64,000 bases of DNA from Mycobacterium pinniadriaticum (GCF_026242045.1 NZ_JAPJDO010000015.1:61397-125396); one strand, 5' to 3'. Shown: positions 8,851 through 17,769, counted from the stretch's first letter. Notes: generated from the sequence alone by a model not told the origin. Program-made: numbers and translations.

Positions 8851-9204
8851 ATGGCACTGAAGAAGATTTCCCTGACATCAGTTCTCCTCACCGGTGCTGC
8901 GACCGCCGCGATCGCGGCCGCTCCGTTGGCCTTCGCCGATCCGGCCCCGGGCTGCGTCAACCCCGATGGCAGTCCATGTCCGGTCGCCACGGCCGGACCG
9001 GACGGCGCATCCGGCAGCATTCCCGGTGGCCCCGGCGGTACGGCGGGCCCGGGCGGTGCGAGTGGGTCCATTCCGTATGGTCCCGGTGGCACCGCGGGTC
9101 CCGGCGGCGCCAGCGGCGGTATCCCCAACGGGCCCAGCGGTTCGGCAGGCCCGGGCGGGGCCACCGGTTGCATCCCCTACGTGGGCTGCGCGTCGGTCGG
9201 CTGA
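8851..9204 (+). CDS. small secreted Gly/Pro-rich repeat protein
   Basis: A 117-residue protein. The ATG at 8851 opens a classical signal peptide (MALKKISLTSV, hydrophobic AATAAIAAAPLA, cleavage likely after AFA). The short mature protein has four 17-residue repeats from residue 49 on, with the pattern GPxGASGSIPxGPxGTA, and ends in a fourth unit containing Cys (GCIPYVGCASVG). Four Cys residues in the mature part (CVNPDGSPC and GCIPYVGC) could form two disulfides. No enzymatic domain is recognised. The gene is convergent with the next large secreted-protein gene, with stops four bases apart. It is probably a cell-envelope or secreted structural peptide. Confidence 0.65.
   Translation: MALKKISLTSVLLTGAATAAIAAAPLAFADPAPGCVNPDGSPCPVATAGPDGASGSIPGGPGGTAGPGGASGSIPYGPGGTAGPGGASGGIPNGPSGSAGPGGATGCIPYVGCASVG
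8995..9201 (+). repeat. four degenerate 51-bp tandem repeats within the secreted-protein gene
   Basis: The units start at 8995, 9046, 9097 and 9148 and each encodes about 17 residues of the form GP-GASGSIP-GP-GTA. The units differ at several bases but keep frame and length; the last diverges to a Cys-containing end. Such in-frame arrays can change copy number. Confidence 0.75.
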
Positions 9205-9208
9205 CCGG

Positions 9209-11197
9209 CTATATCGTCAGGAACCGGGCGAAGCGTGACTCGTAGGCCTGCTGGCGGTCGGCGAGCTGTTCTGCGCGCTTCTCCGGCGTGACGGACACGG
9301 TATCGGCGGGCAGCACCGAGGGCAGGTCCTCGAGGCGCACCACGCGGGAGGTCACCGTCGGCGCTCCGGCATCCGGGTTGGTTCCGGGCAGTTGCCAGCG
9401 GACGAACAGGCTGCCCTGGTTGAGTCCGGCTGTGTCGACCCAGTTCGCCACGCCGGGATCGGTATTCGAGATGACCAACGTGTAGGAGCCGTCCGCGTTC
9501 GGAATGGCCTGCGACGAGTTCAGGCTGCTCTGGTGGTTCCAGTAGTCCGGTGTGATGGTCCACGCATCGGTGACCGGTGCCGTGAAGTAGCCGGCATCGC
9601 CGAGCGTGACCGTGACGACCATGGCCTGGTCGTCGCTGAGATGGAACAGTGTCGAACTCTGGCGTTGGGTCGCCAGCGTTCCGAAGGTGTGTGTCGGCTT
9701 GCCCAGCGAATTGACCGGCTGGATGAACGGCAGCAGCATCAGGCTGTACAGCCCGATACCGGAATTGAGCATCATCTCGGTGGCGCCCTTGACCAATCGT
9801 GCGTAGGACTTGGCCGGCGGCGCGTCCGGGCCCTCCACTCGCTCCACTGAGAGTTCCACCGGTGACGCGGTCCAGTCGCCCAGCGTGTCGCGGATGAACA
9901 CCAGTTGCGCATCGGACGTCAGGTGCAGGTGATTGGGCTGGCCGTCGTCGAGCGACGAGTTCACGGTGATCGTGAAGGTGCCGTCGGGGTTGACCACCAG
10001 GTCGTGGATGCCGATGTTGTCAACCGAATTGGTGACGTCGGCATTGGTGTACACCGAGAAGTTCAGATCCTTGGGTGGGTCGCCCACGAACCTGCCGGTG
10101 ATCACATAGGACGAGTTGGCCTTGACCGGAATCGTGCGGTAGATCGAGTCGGGGTTGTCGTAGGCCCAGCGTCCACCCGGTACGTCGAACAGGCCCCAGT
10201 TATGGGGCGGGATCTCGTAGGTGAGGATCTCGGGCCGGTAGGGATCGGTGTTCACCACGCGCATGGCAACCCCGAACGTGAACTCGTCCAGATCCTGGTT
10301 GAGGCGTGCGATGTTGGTGGCGCTGAGGCCACCCGCCGGCAGGTATTTCAACACCCCCAGCGTGAGCCACACCGGCCGCAGGATGTTCTTGGCGAACTGC
10401 ATTTGCCGGGAGCTGGCGATCTGCATGGCCAGCGCTTCCATCTGCACCTGATCCGATGGCGGAGTGGCGGTCGGATCCACGGTGACGTCGACCTGCGTGC
10501 GGCCGCTGGACGGATCGGGGTTGATCATGTTGGCGAGGTTGACGTGCAGCGGATTACCGGCACGATCGGAGACCCGCACGGTGAAGCTGTCCGTGCCACC
10601 GGCGGTGGCGAGGTCGTCGTCGGGTACATAGGCGAAGGTGCCGTCGGGGTTGATCGCCACGCTGCCTTGTTGCGGCGCGGAGGTGATGACGTAGGAGATG
10701 CGATCGCCCTCGGCATCGACGGCGTTGAGGTTGCCCGACACCACGCCGGTGTCGGACTCGCTGTTCTGGGTCGGGTCGTACGCGGTGGTCGGCGTGGTGT
10801 TGAACAGCGTCGCGGTGGCTTGGCGACGAAGCCACTGAGTGGCGGCCGACAGCACTACTTCGGGGGAGGGCAGTCGGGGCACGCCGAGGGGATCCGCCTT
10901 GCCGGCCGGTGTGGTCTTGGCCGCCCGGCGGACCGATGCCGTCCCGGATGCGGTGACGGTGTTGTTGGTCTGGGCGCGGGAGCGCGCCGAATGGCCCTGC
11001 ACCGCAGCACTCTTGGCAGAGTGTGCTGATGCCGATGCATGTGCGGCCGACGAGTGCGACGGGGATCTGGCGGTGTCGGCGGACGCCACCGCCGGTGTGA
11101 CCGCAGCGCCGACGCCGAGGAACAGTGCCAGTGCGCCGACCCTGCCGATATACCTGCCGCAGCGATGTGGTCGGAATCGCTCGGCGGGCGGATTCAT
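9209..11197 (-). CDS. secreted protein with cadherin/VCBS-like Ig domain and DUF1214-like C-terminal half
   Basis: A 662-residue protein. The ATG at 11197 has a strong GAGGAG site and is followed by a basic N-terminus and a signal sequence (GALALFLGVGAAVTPAVASA). A low-complexity Ser/Ala/His/Lys stretch follows. Residues about 140-220 form a VCBS/cadherin-like repeat unit (VSGNLNAVDAEGDRISYVIT, then INPDGTFAYVP, GGTDSFTVRVSD). The remainder has the feel of DUF1214/DUF1254-type proteins (RWAYDNPDSIYRTIPV, FTITVNSSLDDGQ, NHLHLTSDA). Upstream in-frame codons to 11479 overlap bluB and are not used. It is probably exported to the cell surface; its ligand is unknown. Confidence 0.75.
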   Translation of the reverse strand: MNPPAERFRPHRCGRYIGRVGALALFLGVGAAVTPAVASADTARSPSHSSAAHASASAHSAKSAAVQGHSARSRAQTNNTVTASGTASVRRAAKTTPAGKADPLGVPRLPSPEVVLSAATQWLRRQATATLFNTTPTTAYDPTQNSESDTGVVSGNLNAVDAEGDRISYVITSAPQQGSVAINPDGTFAYVPDDDLATAGGTDSFTVRVSDRAGNPLHVNLANMINPDPSSGRTQVDVTVDPTATPPSDQVQMEALAMQIASSRQMQFAKNILRPVWLTLGVLKYLPAGGLSATNIARLNQDLDEFTFGVAMRVVNTDPYRPEILTYEIPPHNWGLFDVPGGRWAYDNPDSIYRTIPVKANSSYVITGRFVGDPPKDLNFSVYTNADVTNSVDNIGIHDLVVNPDGTFTITVNSSLDDGQPNHLHLTSDAQLVFIRDTLGDWTASPVELSVERVEGPDAPPAKSYARLVKGATEMMLNSGIGLYSLMLLPFIQPVNSLGKPTHTFGTLATQRQSSTLFHLSDDQAMVVTVTLGDAGYFTAPVTDAWTITPDYWNHQSSLNSSQAIPNADGSYTLVISNTDPGVANWVDTAGLNQGSLFVRWQLPGTNPDAGAPTVTSRVVRLEDLPSVLPADTVSVTPEKRAEQLADRQQAYESRFARFLTI

Positions 11198-11270
11198 CGG
11201 GGCTCCTCGCACGACATCGTGTTCAGTTACGAGTCGTAGCGTAGCGGAAGTCTGCACCGGAAAGACCGGT

Positions 11271-11917
11271 TCAACCCCAACGGTTCTCGCTGACGAATTC
11301 GGCCAGCGGTCTGCCGAACGTCCATTCGTCGATCTCCAGAGCGGGCCGGTCGGGAAAGTCGGGCACCGGGCCCAGGCAGAGCACCGCGACAGGTTCGGCT
11401 TCGGACGGCATCTCCAGTAGTTCGCCGAGACGCGCTGGATCGAAGATCGACACCCAGCCCATCCCGAGACCTTCGGCACGGGCCGCCAGCCACAGGTTCT
11501 GGATCGCGCACGACACCGAGGCCAGGTCCATGTGCGGCATGGTCCGGCGGCCGAAGACGTGGCCGGCGCGGCCGTCGCCGAGGGCGACCACGAGCAGTTC
11601 GGCGCAGTCGAGAATGCCTTCCACCTTCAGCGCCAGGAACTCCTCGGCCCGCTCGCCCAGTGCGGCGGCGGTCTGCCGGCGCTCTTCGTCGACCAGGGCG
11701 TGGATCTTGTGCCGCAATCCCTCGTCGGTGATGCGGATGAACCGCCACGGTTGCATCAGACCGACGCTGGGCGCGGCGTGCGCCGCCGCCAGTAGGCGGG
11801 CCAGCACCGCCCCTCGGGCACCGTGGTGCCCGGGCTGAACCGGCGCATGTCGCGGCGCTCGTTGATCACCCGGTAGACGGCGCGCCGCTCCTGCGCGGTG
11901 AACGCGTGGTCGGTCAC
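11271..11917 (-). pseudogene. bluB: 5,6-dimethylbenzimidazole synthase (BluB-type nitroreductase), frameshifted
   Basis: The C-terminal 178 residues match BluB, the flavin enzyme that makes the lower ligand of vitamin B12: LLAAAHAAPSVGLMQPWRFI, HMDLASVSCAIQNLWLAARA and EGLGMGWVSIFDP. The expected N-terminus is found just upstream in a different frame: from a GTG at 11917, VTDHAFTAQERRAVYRVINE and then RRDMRRFSPGTTVPE. The two frames meet at a run of four G (minus strand, 11810-11813), where one base is missing or two are extra. Either the gene is inactivated or there is a sequencing error in the G run. Without the N-terminal RRDMRRF segment, which contacts FMN in this family, the short form is unlikely to work. 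Confidence 0.75.
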
Positions 11918-12042
11918 CGGGTCATCTTAGAGAGGGGACGGCGCGGTAACGACGGGCGCGGCCCCGCGGTTCGGCCGCGCCGCGATGGTTACTCTGATGT
12001 TTCCGGTGTGGCAGCGCTGCCGCGCCGAGCGAGGAGCGGGCC

Positions 12043-12990
12043 ATGTCAGCGTCCCAGGCGGCCGTCATCAGCGGTCCCACGTTGCCGCCCAGCCGTACCG
12101 TCGAGGTCCGGGCCGCCGACGGCACCCGCCTGCACACCGAAGTCTTCGGGCCCGAGGACGGCTACCCGATCGTGCTGGCGCATGGCATCACCTGTGCCAT
12201 CCGGGTCTGGCATGAGCAGATCAACGACCTGTCCCGCGACTACCGGGTGATCGCCTACGACCACCGCGGACACGGTCGCAGCGGGCTGGCACACCGATCG
12301 GCCTACAGCCTTGGTCACCTGGCCGGTGACCTGGACGCGGTGCTGTCGGCGACCCTTCGCCCCGGGGAGCGGGCGGTCATCGCCGGTCATTCGATGGGCG
12401 GGATCGCGATCAGCTCCTGGTCGGATCGCTACCGGCACCGGGTCGCCCATCGTGCCGACGCCGTCGCCCTGATCAACACGACCACCGGCGACCTGCTCGA
12501 AGAGATCAACCTGCTGCGGGTGCCGCCGATGCTGGCAGGCGGCCGGTCGCTGGCCGCGCGCCGGATGATCAAGATGTTCGGCGGGGCCCCGCTGATCCGG
12601 GGCGCCCAGCCCGGCAGCCGGTGGTTCGTCACGTTGATGGCCGTGGGAGCCGGGGCCGACCCCGCGGTGGCCGAGCTCATCCACGACCTGTTCGCCGCCA
12701 CGCCGGCCGCCGGGCGTGGAGCGTGGGCGCGGGTGCTCGTCGACGAGATGGGCCCGCGCCACATCGACCTGGCCGGCCTGACCGTCCCCACCCTGGTCGT
12801 CGGAAGCTCCCAGGACCGCCTCCTGCCGATGTGCCAGGCCCGCAAGATCGCCGAAGCGGCCCCCAACCTGGTCGAACTCGTGGAGATCCCGGGTGGGCAC
12901 TGCGCCATCCTGGAACACCCCGCGGTGGTCAACCGGCATCTGCGGGCGTTGACCGAATCGGTGACCGCGCAGCGGCGCATCAGCTCCTGA
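12043..12990 (+). CDS. hpx: alpha/beta hydrolase, Hpx-like (Rv3171c-type)
   Basis: A 315-residue alpha/beta-hydrolase. It has the oxyanion HGITCAIRVW, the nucleophile elbow AGHSMGG near residue 115, an acid in GSSQDRLLP near 257 and the catalytic His in GGHCAILEHP near 285. Sequence and position next to an aofH homologue match M. tuberculosis Rv3171c, named Hpx, a putative non-haem haloperoxidase; such names often cover plain esterases or lactonases. A GAGCGAGGAG ribosome site precedes the ATG. Its 3' end overlaps the convergent aofH gene by 11 bases. The natural substrate is unknown. Confidence 0.85.
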   Translation: MSASQAAVISGPTLPPSRTVEVRAADGTRLHTEVFGPEDGYPIVLAHGITCAIRVWHEQINDLSRDYRVIAYDHRGHGRSGLAHRSAYSLGHLAGDLDAVLSATLRPGERAVIAGHSMGGIAISSWSDRYRHRVAHRADAVALINTTTGDLLEEINLLRVPPMLAGGRSLAARRMIKMFGGAPLIRGAQPGSRWFVTLMAVGAGADPAVAELIHDLFAATPAAGRGAWARVLVDEMGPRHIDLAGLTVPTLVVGSSQDRLLPMCQARKIAEAAPNLVELVEIPGGHCAILEHPAVVNRHLRALTESVTAQRRISS

Positions 12991-14338
12991 GGATCGCGGC
13001 GACGTCGGCTGCCGCGCGTTGCCCGGAGCTCACCGCCCCGTCCAGGAACCCGGTCCACTCATCGGCGGTCTCGGTACCGGCCCAGTGCAGCGGACCGGCC
13101 GGCTGGCGCAGCAGCGGGCCGAATTCCGTCCAGGCCCCCGGCGGCACCGCCGCCGTCGGCCCGCCGGGGGCGAAAGTCTCTGCGCCCCAGCAATGGTCGA
13201 GGTACTCGATGGGATTCTCGGCGTCGGGGCCGAACAGCGCGGCGAACCCGGCGAGCGCCGTCTGACGACGGTGTTCGGGGGTCAGCGCGTCGAATCCGCG
13301 GGAGTCGACGAAACCGAGCAGGATTCCCGGCCCGTCGTCGCCGGGGCTGACGTCGAACGTGATGAAAACCGGACCCTGGTCGGACAGCGCCTGGCCGGAC
13401 AGGTGCTGGTCACGCCAGAAGGGCCGAGAGTAGGCGGCGTAGGCCTTGCTCAGGGCGCCCTGGGGCCAGCGTTGGGCCAGCTGTTGATAGCCGATCGGCA
13501 GGGGTGGGGCGATGTCGATGCCCTGGCGGTGTGCCGGCGGTATCGCCAGGATCGCGCGCCGTCCCTCCACGACGCCTCCGGAGGACGTCACGGCCACCGC
13601 GTCGTCGGACCATTCGACCCGGGAGACGATCGCATTGAGCCGGACACGATCGCCCAGCTCGGCGGCCATCTTGTCGGCGATCTGTTGAGTGCCGGCCGGG
13701 AAGTGATCCTGCTGGGCGCCGCCGACCACGTCGAGCATCCGATCCAGACCGCCGGCGGCTTTGACGTAACGGACCGCATGCAGCATGGACACGTCGTCGG
13801 GCTCGGCACCCCAGGTCACACGCGCCATGATCGCCATCAGGTCCCGCGAGGAGGAGCTGGCGCCGACCGAGCGCAGCCAGCCGCCCAGCGAGGTTCCGTC
13901 GAGCCGGGCGGCGCGGGACGCCGTCCACGGCTTGGTGATGTCGATATTCCGGCCGAGCCGCTCGACCTGCCATTGGATCCGGCCGATGTCGAGCAGCCCC
14001 AGCGGCGATAACTTGGGGATGGTCCCGCGATACGAGCGCACCTTGCCCCGCCACCGGATGAGGTTTGCGCCCCGGCAGTAGGTCGGCTCGGTGAGGCAGT
14101 CGAGTTCCTTGGCCAGCGTCAGCACCGCATCCTGGGTGGGGCCGACGAAGGTGGCGCCCAGGTCGACCGGGACACCGGCCAGGGTGGTCGTGCTCGAGCG
14201 CCCGCCGACTCGGTCGCGGCCCTCCAGCACCACGACGTCGAAACCGTCTTTGACCAGCTCGCGCGCCGCTACCAAGCCGGCAAAACCGGCGCCGATGACC
14301 ACAACGTCGTAACCCACCCCACCAGTGTCGCTGCTCAT
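12980..14338 (-). CDS. aofH: flavin-containing monoamine oxidase family protein
   Basis: A 452-residue FAD amine oxidase. The N-terminus has the dinucleotide-binding fold VVVIGAGFAGLVAARELV with the GRDRVGGR continuation, and the C-terminus has the FAD motif GPLHWAGTETADEW, FLDGAVSSGQRAA. The middle carries the substrate domain (WGAEPDDVSMLHAVRYVKAAGG). It is the homologue of M. tuberculosis AofH (Rv3170) and keeps the Hpx neighbour. The ATG at 14338 directly follows repeat copy 14342-14401; a TTG at 14356 inside that repeat is the only upstream alternative. It should oxidise primary or secondary amines to aldehydes with H2O2 release; the amine is unknown. Confidence 0.87.
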   Translation of the reverse strand: MSSDTGGVGYDVVVIGAGFAGLVAARELVKDGFDVVVLEGRDRVGGRSSTTTLAGVPVDLGATFVGPTQDAVLTLAKELDCLTEPTYCRGANLIRWRGKVRSYRGTIPKLSPLGLLDIGRIQWQVERLGRNIDITKPWTASRAARLDGTSLGGWLRSVGASSSSRDLMAIMARVTWGAEPDDVSMLHAVRYVKAAGGLDRMLDVVGGAQQDHFPAGTQQIADKMAAELGDRVRLNAIVSRVEWSDDAVAVTSSGGVVEGRRAILAIPPAHRQGIDIAPPLPIGYQQLAQRWPQGALSKAYAAYSRPFWRDQHLSGQALSDQGPVFITFDVSPGDDGPGILLGFVDSRGFDALTPEHRRQTALAGFAALFGPDAENPIEYLDHCWGAETFAPGGPTAAVPPGAWTEFGPLLRQPAGPLHWAGTETADEWTGFLDGAVSSGQRAAADVAAILRS

Positions 14339-14341
14339 CTC

Positions 14342-14401
14342 CGCCCAAACCGACAAACGGCTGCAAAAGTGCGAGTGGAACGCGTCAATACGTCGATCTC
14401 G
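14342..14401 (-). repeat. 60-bp dispersed repeat, copy A
   Basis: Read on the minus strand this stretch starts CGAGATCGACGT and ends GTCGGTTTGGGCG, and aligns without gaps over 60 bases with copies at 15405-15464 and 19405-19464. It fills the gap between the stop of the F420 oxidoreductase gene and the start of aofH. Confidence 0.8.
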
Positions 14402-14408
14402 ACGTGGG

Positions 14409-15389
14409 TCAGCGGGCGAGCTCGTCGACGATCTCGGCCAGCGTTTCGGTCGCTATCGGGCCGGGCTGGTAGAGGCAAACGGTATCGCCGACGCCGTCGA
14501 CCCGCTCACGGATATGGGCGGCGATCTGCTCGGGTGTGCCGCACGCGGCGATGGTGTGCAGCATCTCGTCGGTGATCAGCCCGGCCATCTCCAGCCATTT
14601 GCCTTGTTTGGACATCGAATTCAGCTCGGGTTGCAGCTCGCCCCACCCGTGGATGTCCAGCACCGGACGGTAGGCGGGGGTGGACCCGTAGAACGCGAGC
14701 AACCGCCGGGTCGCGTCGTGGTCCTCGCCCGCCGACAGGATGATCTCCGGCACCACCGCGAACGACGACTCCGTTCGCCCCGCGGCGGCCAGGCCGTCGC
14801 GCACCGCCGGCATCGTCGACTCATGGAGAAACTTCTTTGAGCCGAACGGCATCACCAGCAGCCCGTCGGCGACTTCCGCGGTCGCCCGGGTCAGCCGAGG
14901 TCCGAGTGCGCCGACATAAATCGGTGGCGGCCCAAAGGGATTCGGGCCGGGATTGAACGTCGGAGTCATCAGCGTGTGCCGGTAGTATTCGCCGCGGAAG
15001 TCCAGGCGCTCACCGGTTTCCCAGGTGTTGAAGATCGCCCGCAGCGCGCGGACGAGCTCGCTCATCCGCGCCACTGGTTTGTCGAACGCGACACCGTAGC
15101 GCTTCTCGATCTGCGCGCGCACCTGGGTGCCCAGTCCGAGTGTGAATCGGCCCTGCGCGAGCAGCTGGTGATCGTAGGCCTGGTTCGCCAACTGCATTGG
15201 GTTGCGCGGGAATGCGATTGCCACATTGGTCATCAGGTCCAGCCCGCCGACACCGGAGGCCAGCGTCAGCGGTGCGAACACGTCGTGCGGGCCTTCGAAG
15301 GTGAACACGCCGCTGGCCCCGGCATCGCGCAACGCGCGCGCACGGTCGCTTGCATCAGTGGGCCCGTACAGGGCCGTCAGGATTTTCAC
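14409..15389 (-). CDS. LLM class F420-dependent oxidoreductase
   Basis: A 326-residue luciferase-like monooxygenase-fold protein. It begins VKILTALYGPTDASDRARAL, followed by LDLMTNVAIAFPRNPMQLANQ, GRFTLGLGTQV and PPPIYVGALGPRLTRATAE, all features of the F420-dependent reductase/dehydrogenase branch common in mycobacteria. The GTG at 15389 is preferred, with an AGGT site upstream; extending to 15449 would run into the dispersed repeat at 15405-15464. It probably moves hydride between reduced F420 and an organic substrate in the cytosol. Neighbours (amine oxidase, APH-like protein) do not fix the substrate. Confidence 0.85.
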   Translation of the reverse strand: MKILTALYGPTDASDRARALRDAGASGVFTFEGPHDVFAPLTLASGVGGLDLMTNVAIAFPRNPMQLANQAYDHQLLAQGRFTLGLGTQVRAQIEKRYGVAFDKPVARMSELVRALRAIFNTWETGERLDFRGEYYRHTLMTPTFNPGPNPFGPPPIYVGALGPRLTRATAEVADGLLVMPFGSKKFLHESTMPAVRDGLAAAGRTESSFAVVPEIILSAGEDHDATRRLLAFYGSTPAYRPVLDIHGWGELQPELNSMSKQGKWLEMAGLITDEMLHTIAACGTPEQIAAHIRERVDGVGDTVCLYQPGPIATETLAEIVDELAR

Positions 15390-15404
15390 GGGATACCTAG
15401 CGAT

Positions 15405-15464
15405 CGAGATCGACGTTTTGCGGGGTTTTACTCGTGCTTTCGCTGCCAAACGTCGGTTTGGGCG
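15405..15464 (+). repeat. 60-bp dispersed repeat, copy B
   Basis: The plus-strand sequence starts CGAGATCGACGT and ends GTCGGTTTGGGCG. By eye about 50 of 60 positions match copy C at 19405-19464, and the ends match copy A. It almost exactly fills the intergenic space between two leftward genes. Confidence 0.85.
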
Positions 15465-15470
15465 AATGGA

Positions 15471-16583
15471 TTACGGCGCCACCGTCAACCAGTCGGCGAA
15501 GCCGGACGGGTCGTGGCGGCCCAGCGCACCGTGCTCGAACAGGCCCCAGCCCTCGGCCGACGCGTTGCCGTCGTGGCAGACCGCGCGCCCGACGTGATCG
15601 ATGACCCCGAAGCCGGAACGCCCGATAATCGCCGGATCGTTCATGTCGTAGGTGAGCCGCTCGGTGAACTTCTCGCCCTTCCACACGCCGTGGATCCAAT
15701 CCGAGTCGCCGCCGTAACCGCCGCCGACATGGATCGGGACCGGGAGCTTGGACTCCACATCGAACCGCAGTGGCGCACCGGAGGCGTCGGTGGCCTCGAT
15801 GGTCGCCCCGGTCGGAATCCGGGTGCCCGAACGATAGTGGATCTTCACCCGCGGCCAGCCCAGCTGCTCGACCCGCCCGTCGCGCCAGATCCGGGTGCAG
15901 TCGTTGAGTGAGCGGAAGCCGTCGGGTGCCTCCTGGATGATGACCACGATCGCGAAGTCGTCGAAGGCCATCGGCACATACAGCCACCACATGCCTTCGA
16001 ACGGCGGGTCGGCCGGCCGGCCCGCCGGCTCGGCCTCGCCGATGGGCCGGATGCCCCACGATCGGTCGCGGCTGCCGATCCAGACCGACGGGTCAACAGT
16101 GATCTCCTCGCCGTCGATGGCGATATGCCCTGCCCAGGAACCCAATTGGGCGAATCGCTGGGCATCGAGGGTGACCCGGTTGCCCTGGCGCATGATGTGC
16201 GGCTGCTCCTGCACCACCGGGAACAGGCCCTCCCAGGTGAGGTCGACCGCCATGCCCTCGGTCTCCTCCATCACGATCCGGATCTTCTGCAGCGGCTCGG
16301 GCACCTCGATGCGGTAGTTGCCGACGTGCTGGTTGAGCCGGTCGGAGTCGATCGCATCGGACAGGTGCACCGCGGTCTGCGTGTCACCCCGGCGGACCAG
16401 GACATAGGCGTCCTTGACCCCGAGGTTGGGGTAGTAGCCCAGGCCGGTGATCAAGAAGATGTCCCCGGTACGGTCATGGGCGTTGAAGTAGCTGCGGTCG
16501 TAGAAGTTTCGGTCCGAGGAGTCCGGCCAGGCGATCGGCAATGGCGCCTGGTGGACGGGGTATTCGTCGAGTGGTCCGAGCAT
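15471..16583 (-). CDS. conserved hypothetical protein, Rv3169-like
   Basis: A 370-residue soluble protein beginning MLGPLDEYPVHQAPLPIAWP, with SDRNFYDRSYFNAHDRTGDI, then LTWEGLFPVVQEQPHIMRQG and WGIRPIGEAEPAGRP. It closely resembles the protein encoded by M. tuberculosis Rv3169 in length and motifs and keeps the same neighbour order. The ATG at 16583 overlaps the upstream gene's stop region (TGACATG), so translation is probably coupled to the APH-like gene. It has no signal peptide or membrane helix. Its function is unknown; the tight pairing with a phosphotransferase-like protein suggests a joint pathway. Confidence 0.8.
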   Translation of the reverse strand: MLGPLDEYPVHQAPLPIAWPDSSDRNFYDRSYFNAHDRTGDIFLITGLGYYPNLGVKDAYVLVRRGDTQTAVHLSDAIDSDRLNQHVGNYRIEVPEPLQKIRIVMEETEGMAVDLTWEGLFPVVQEQPHIMRQGNRVTLDAQRFAQLGSWAGHIAIDGEEITVDPSVWIGSRDRSWGIRPIGEAEPAGRPADPPFEGMWWLYVPMAFDDFAIVVIIQEAPDGFRSLNDCTRIWRDGRVEQLGWPRVKIHYRSGTRIPTGATIEATDASGAPLRFDVESKLPVPIHVGGGYGGDSDWIHGVWKGEKFTERLTYDMNDPAIIGRSGFGVIDHVGRAVCHDGNASAEGWGLFEHGALGRHDPSGFADWLTVAP

Positions 16584-16584
16584 G

Positions 16585-17727
16585 TCAGGCTTTCTCCTCA
16601 ATAAGCCGGCGCAATAGCCCGGCGTGATAGAACATCGACTCGACGTCTTCGGGCTTCTCGATCTCGCCGAAGTGCACGCGCCGTGCGCCGGTACGCATGA
16701 ACACACAGCACCAGATCACCCCGGAGTAGACGTAGAACCATCTCAGGTCACCGAGTTTGACGCCGGTCAGCTTTTCGTACGCGGCGCGAACGTCCTCCTC
16801 GCGCATCACATCCGGTAGACCCGGCATCCCGGCCAGGCCAGCGAGCTCCTGGAACACCATGTGCGCGAAGATGATCCACGCAACGTCGAGTTCACGCGGG
16901 CCCAGTGTCGCCATCTCCCAGTCCAGCACCGCCACTGGGCGGAAGTCCTCGTAGAGGACGTTGCCGACCCGCGAGTCACCCCACGCCAGGACGGGTTCGG
17001 TTGCCGCGACGTCGTCGGGGAAGTTGTCCTCCAGCCACTGCAACGCGGTCTCGACCAGCGGCGAGCGGCCGATATCGGGAACGGCGAACTCGTACCAGCC
17101 CTTGAGCCAGTTCAACTGGCGGCGCAGCGGCGTGTCACCCTCGGGCACGGCCTCGGCCAGGAAGCCGAATGTGGCGGCCGCGTTGGGGATCGAATGCAGC
17201 TTGGCCAAGACCTCGACCGTCGCGTCCTGCAGGGCGCGTTGCTGTTCGGCGGGCGCATCGGCGAACCAGTTGCCGCCGAAGGTGTAGGGCATCACGTCGG
17301 GCGGAACGATGCCCGAGACGTGATTCATCAGGAAGAACGGGGCGCCGAGAACCTTGTCGGTCGGATCGATCCAACGCACCTTCGGCACCGGCACGTCGGT
17401 CAACTCCTCGACCAGCCGGATCACCTCGAACTGATGGTCCATCCGGTAGGTGATGAACACCGGAACGTCTTCGGCGGTGGGTGCCACCCGTGCCACCCAT
17501 TTCTGCTCGACCTTCTTGCCGTCTTCCTCCCAGCGGCCGGTCAGGACGATGGTCTCCGACGACATGCCGTTGGAGTCGATGCCGCTCTCGACGGTCACCT
17601 CCGGCTTCACGCCACCGGGCATGACGGTGGACAGCCACTCCGACAACACCGTGGGAACGGTGCTGACGTCGCGACCAGAACGCTGCAATCGCCCGAGCTC
17701 GGTTTCTACGGTCGGTTGGTTGGTCAC
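16585..17727 (-). CDS. APH-like phosphotransferase family protein, Rv3168-like
   Basis: A 380-residue protein with the aminoglycoside phosphotransferase/choline-kinase fold. The ATP-domain lysine region is VEQKWVARVAP, the catalytic loop is LAWGDSRVGNVLYED and the metal site is PVAVLDWEMATLGPRELDVAW. The catalytic loop reads GDSRVGN where kinases have HGDxxxxN, so the His is absent, as in many acyl-CoA-dehydrogenase-associated members. The GTG at 17727 has a strong GAGAGG site. The homologue Rv3168 has a solved APH-like structure with no assigned substrate. It is divergent from the TetR gene with a likely operator between them. Confidence 0.85.
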   Translation of the reverse strand: MTNQPTVETELGRLQRSGRDVSTVPTVLSEWLSTVMPGGVKPEVTVESGIDSNGMSSETIVLTGRWEEDGKKVEQKWVARVAPTAEDVPVFITYRMDHQFEVIRLVEELTDVPVPKVRWIDPTDKVLGAPFFLMNHVSGIVPPDVMPYTFGGNWFADAPAEQQRALQDATVEVLAKLHSIPNAAATFGFLAEAVPEGDTPLRRQLNWLKGWYEFAVPDIGRSPLVETALQWLEDNFPDDVAATEPVLAWGDSRVGNVLYEDFRPVAVLDWEMATLGPRELDVAWIIFAHMVFQELAGLAGMPGLPDVMREEDVRAAYEKLTGVKLGDLRWFYVYSGVIWCCVFMRTGARRVHFGEIEKPEDVESMFYHAGLLRRLIEEKA

Positions 17728-17749
17728 CTTTGTCCTCTCCAACCCTATT

Positions 17750-17768
17750 ACGATACGGTGGGTAGCGT
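17750..17768. promoter_or_regulatory. likely TetR operator between divergent genes
   Basis: ACGATAC-GGTGG-GTAGCGT is a 7-5-7 inverted repeat with one mismatch. It ends one base before the ATG of the tetR gene and lies 23 bases upstream of the Rv3168-like start. A repressor bound here would block both genes, the usual arrangement for autoregulated TetR proteins. Confidence 0.6.
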
Positions 17769-17769
17769 T

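Noticed and set aside
8995..9201. CRISPR array
   Set aside because: The repeats are contiguous, in frame and lack spacers; they are protein-coding tandem units.
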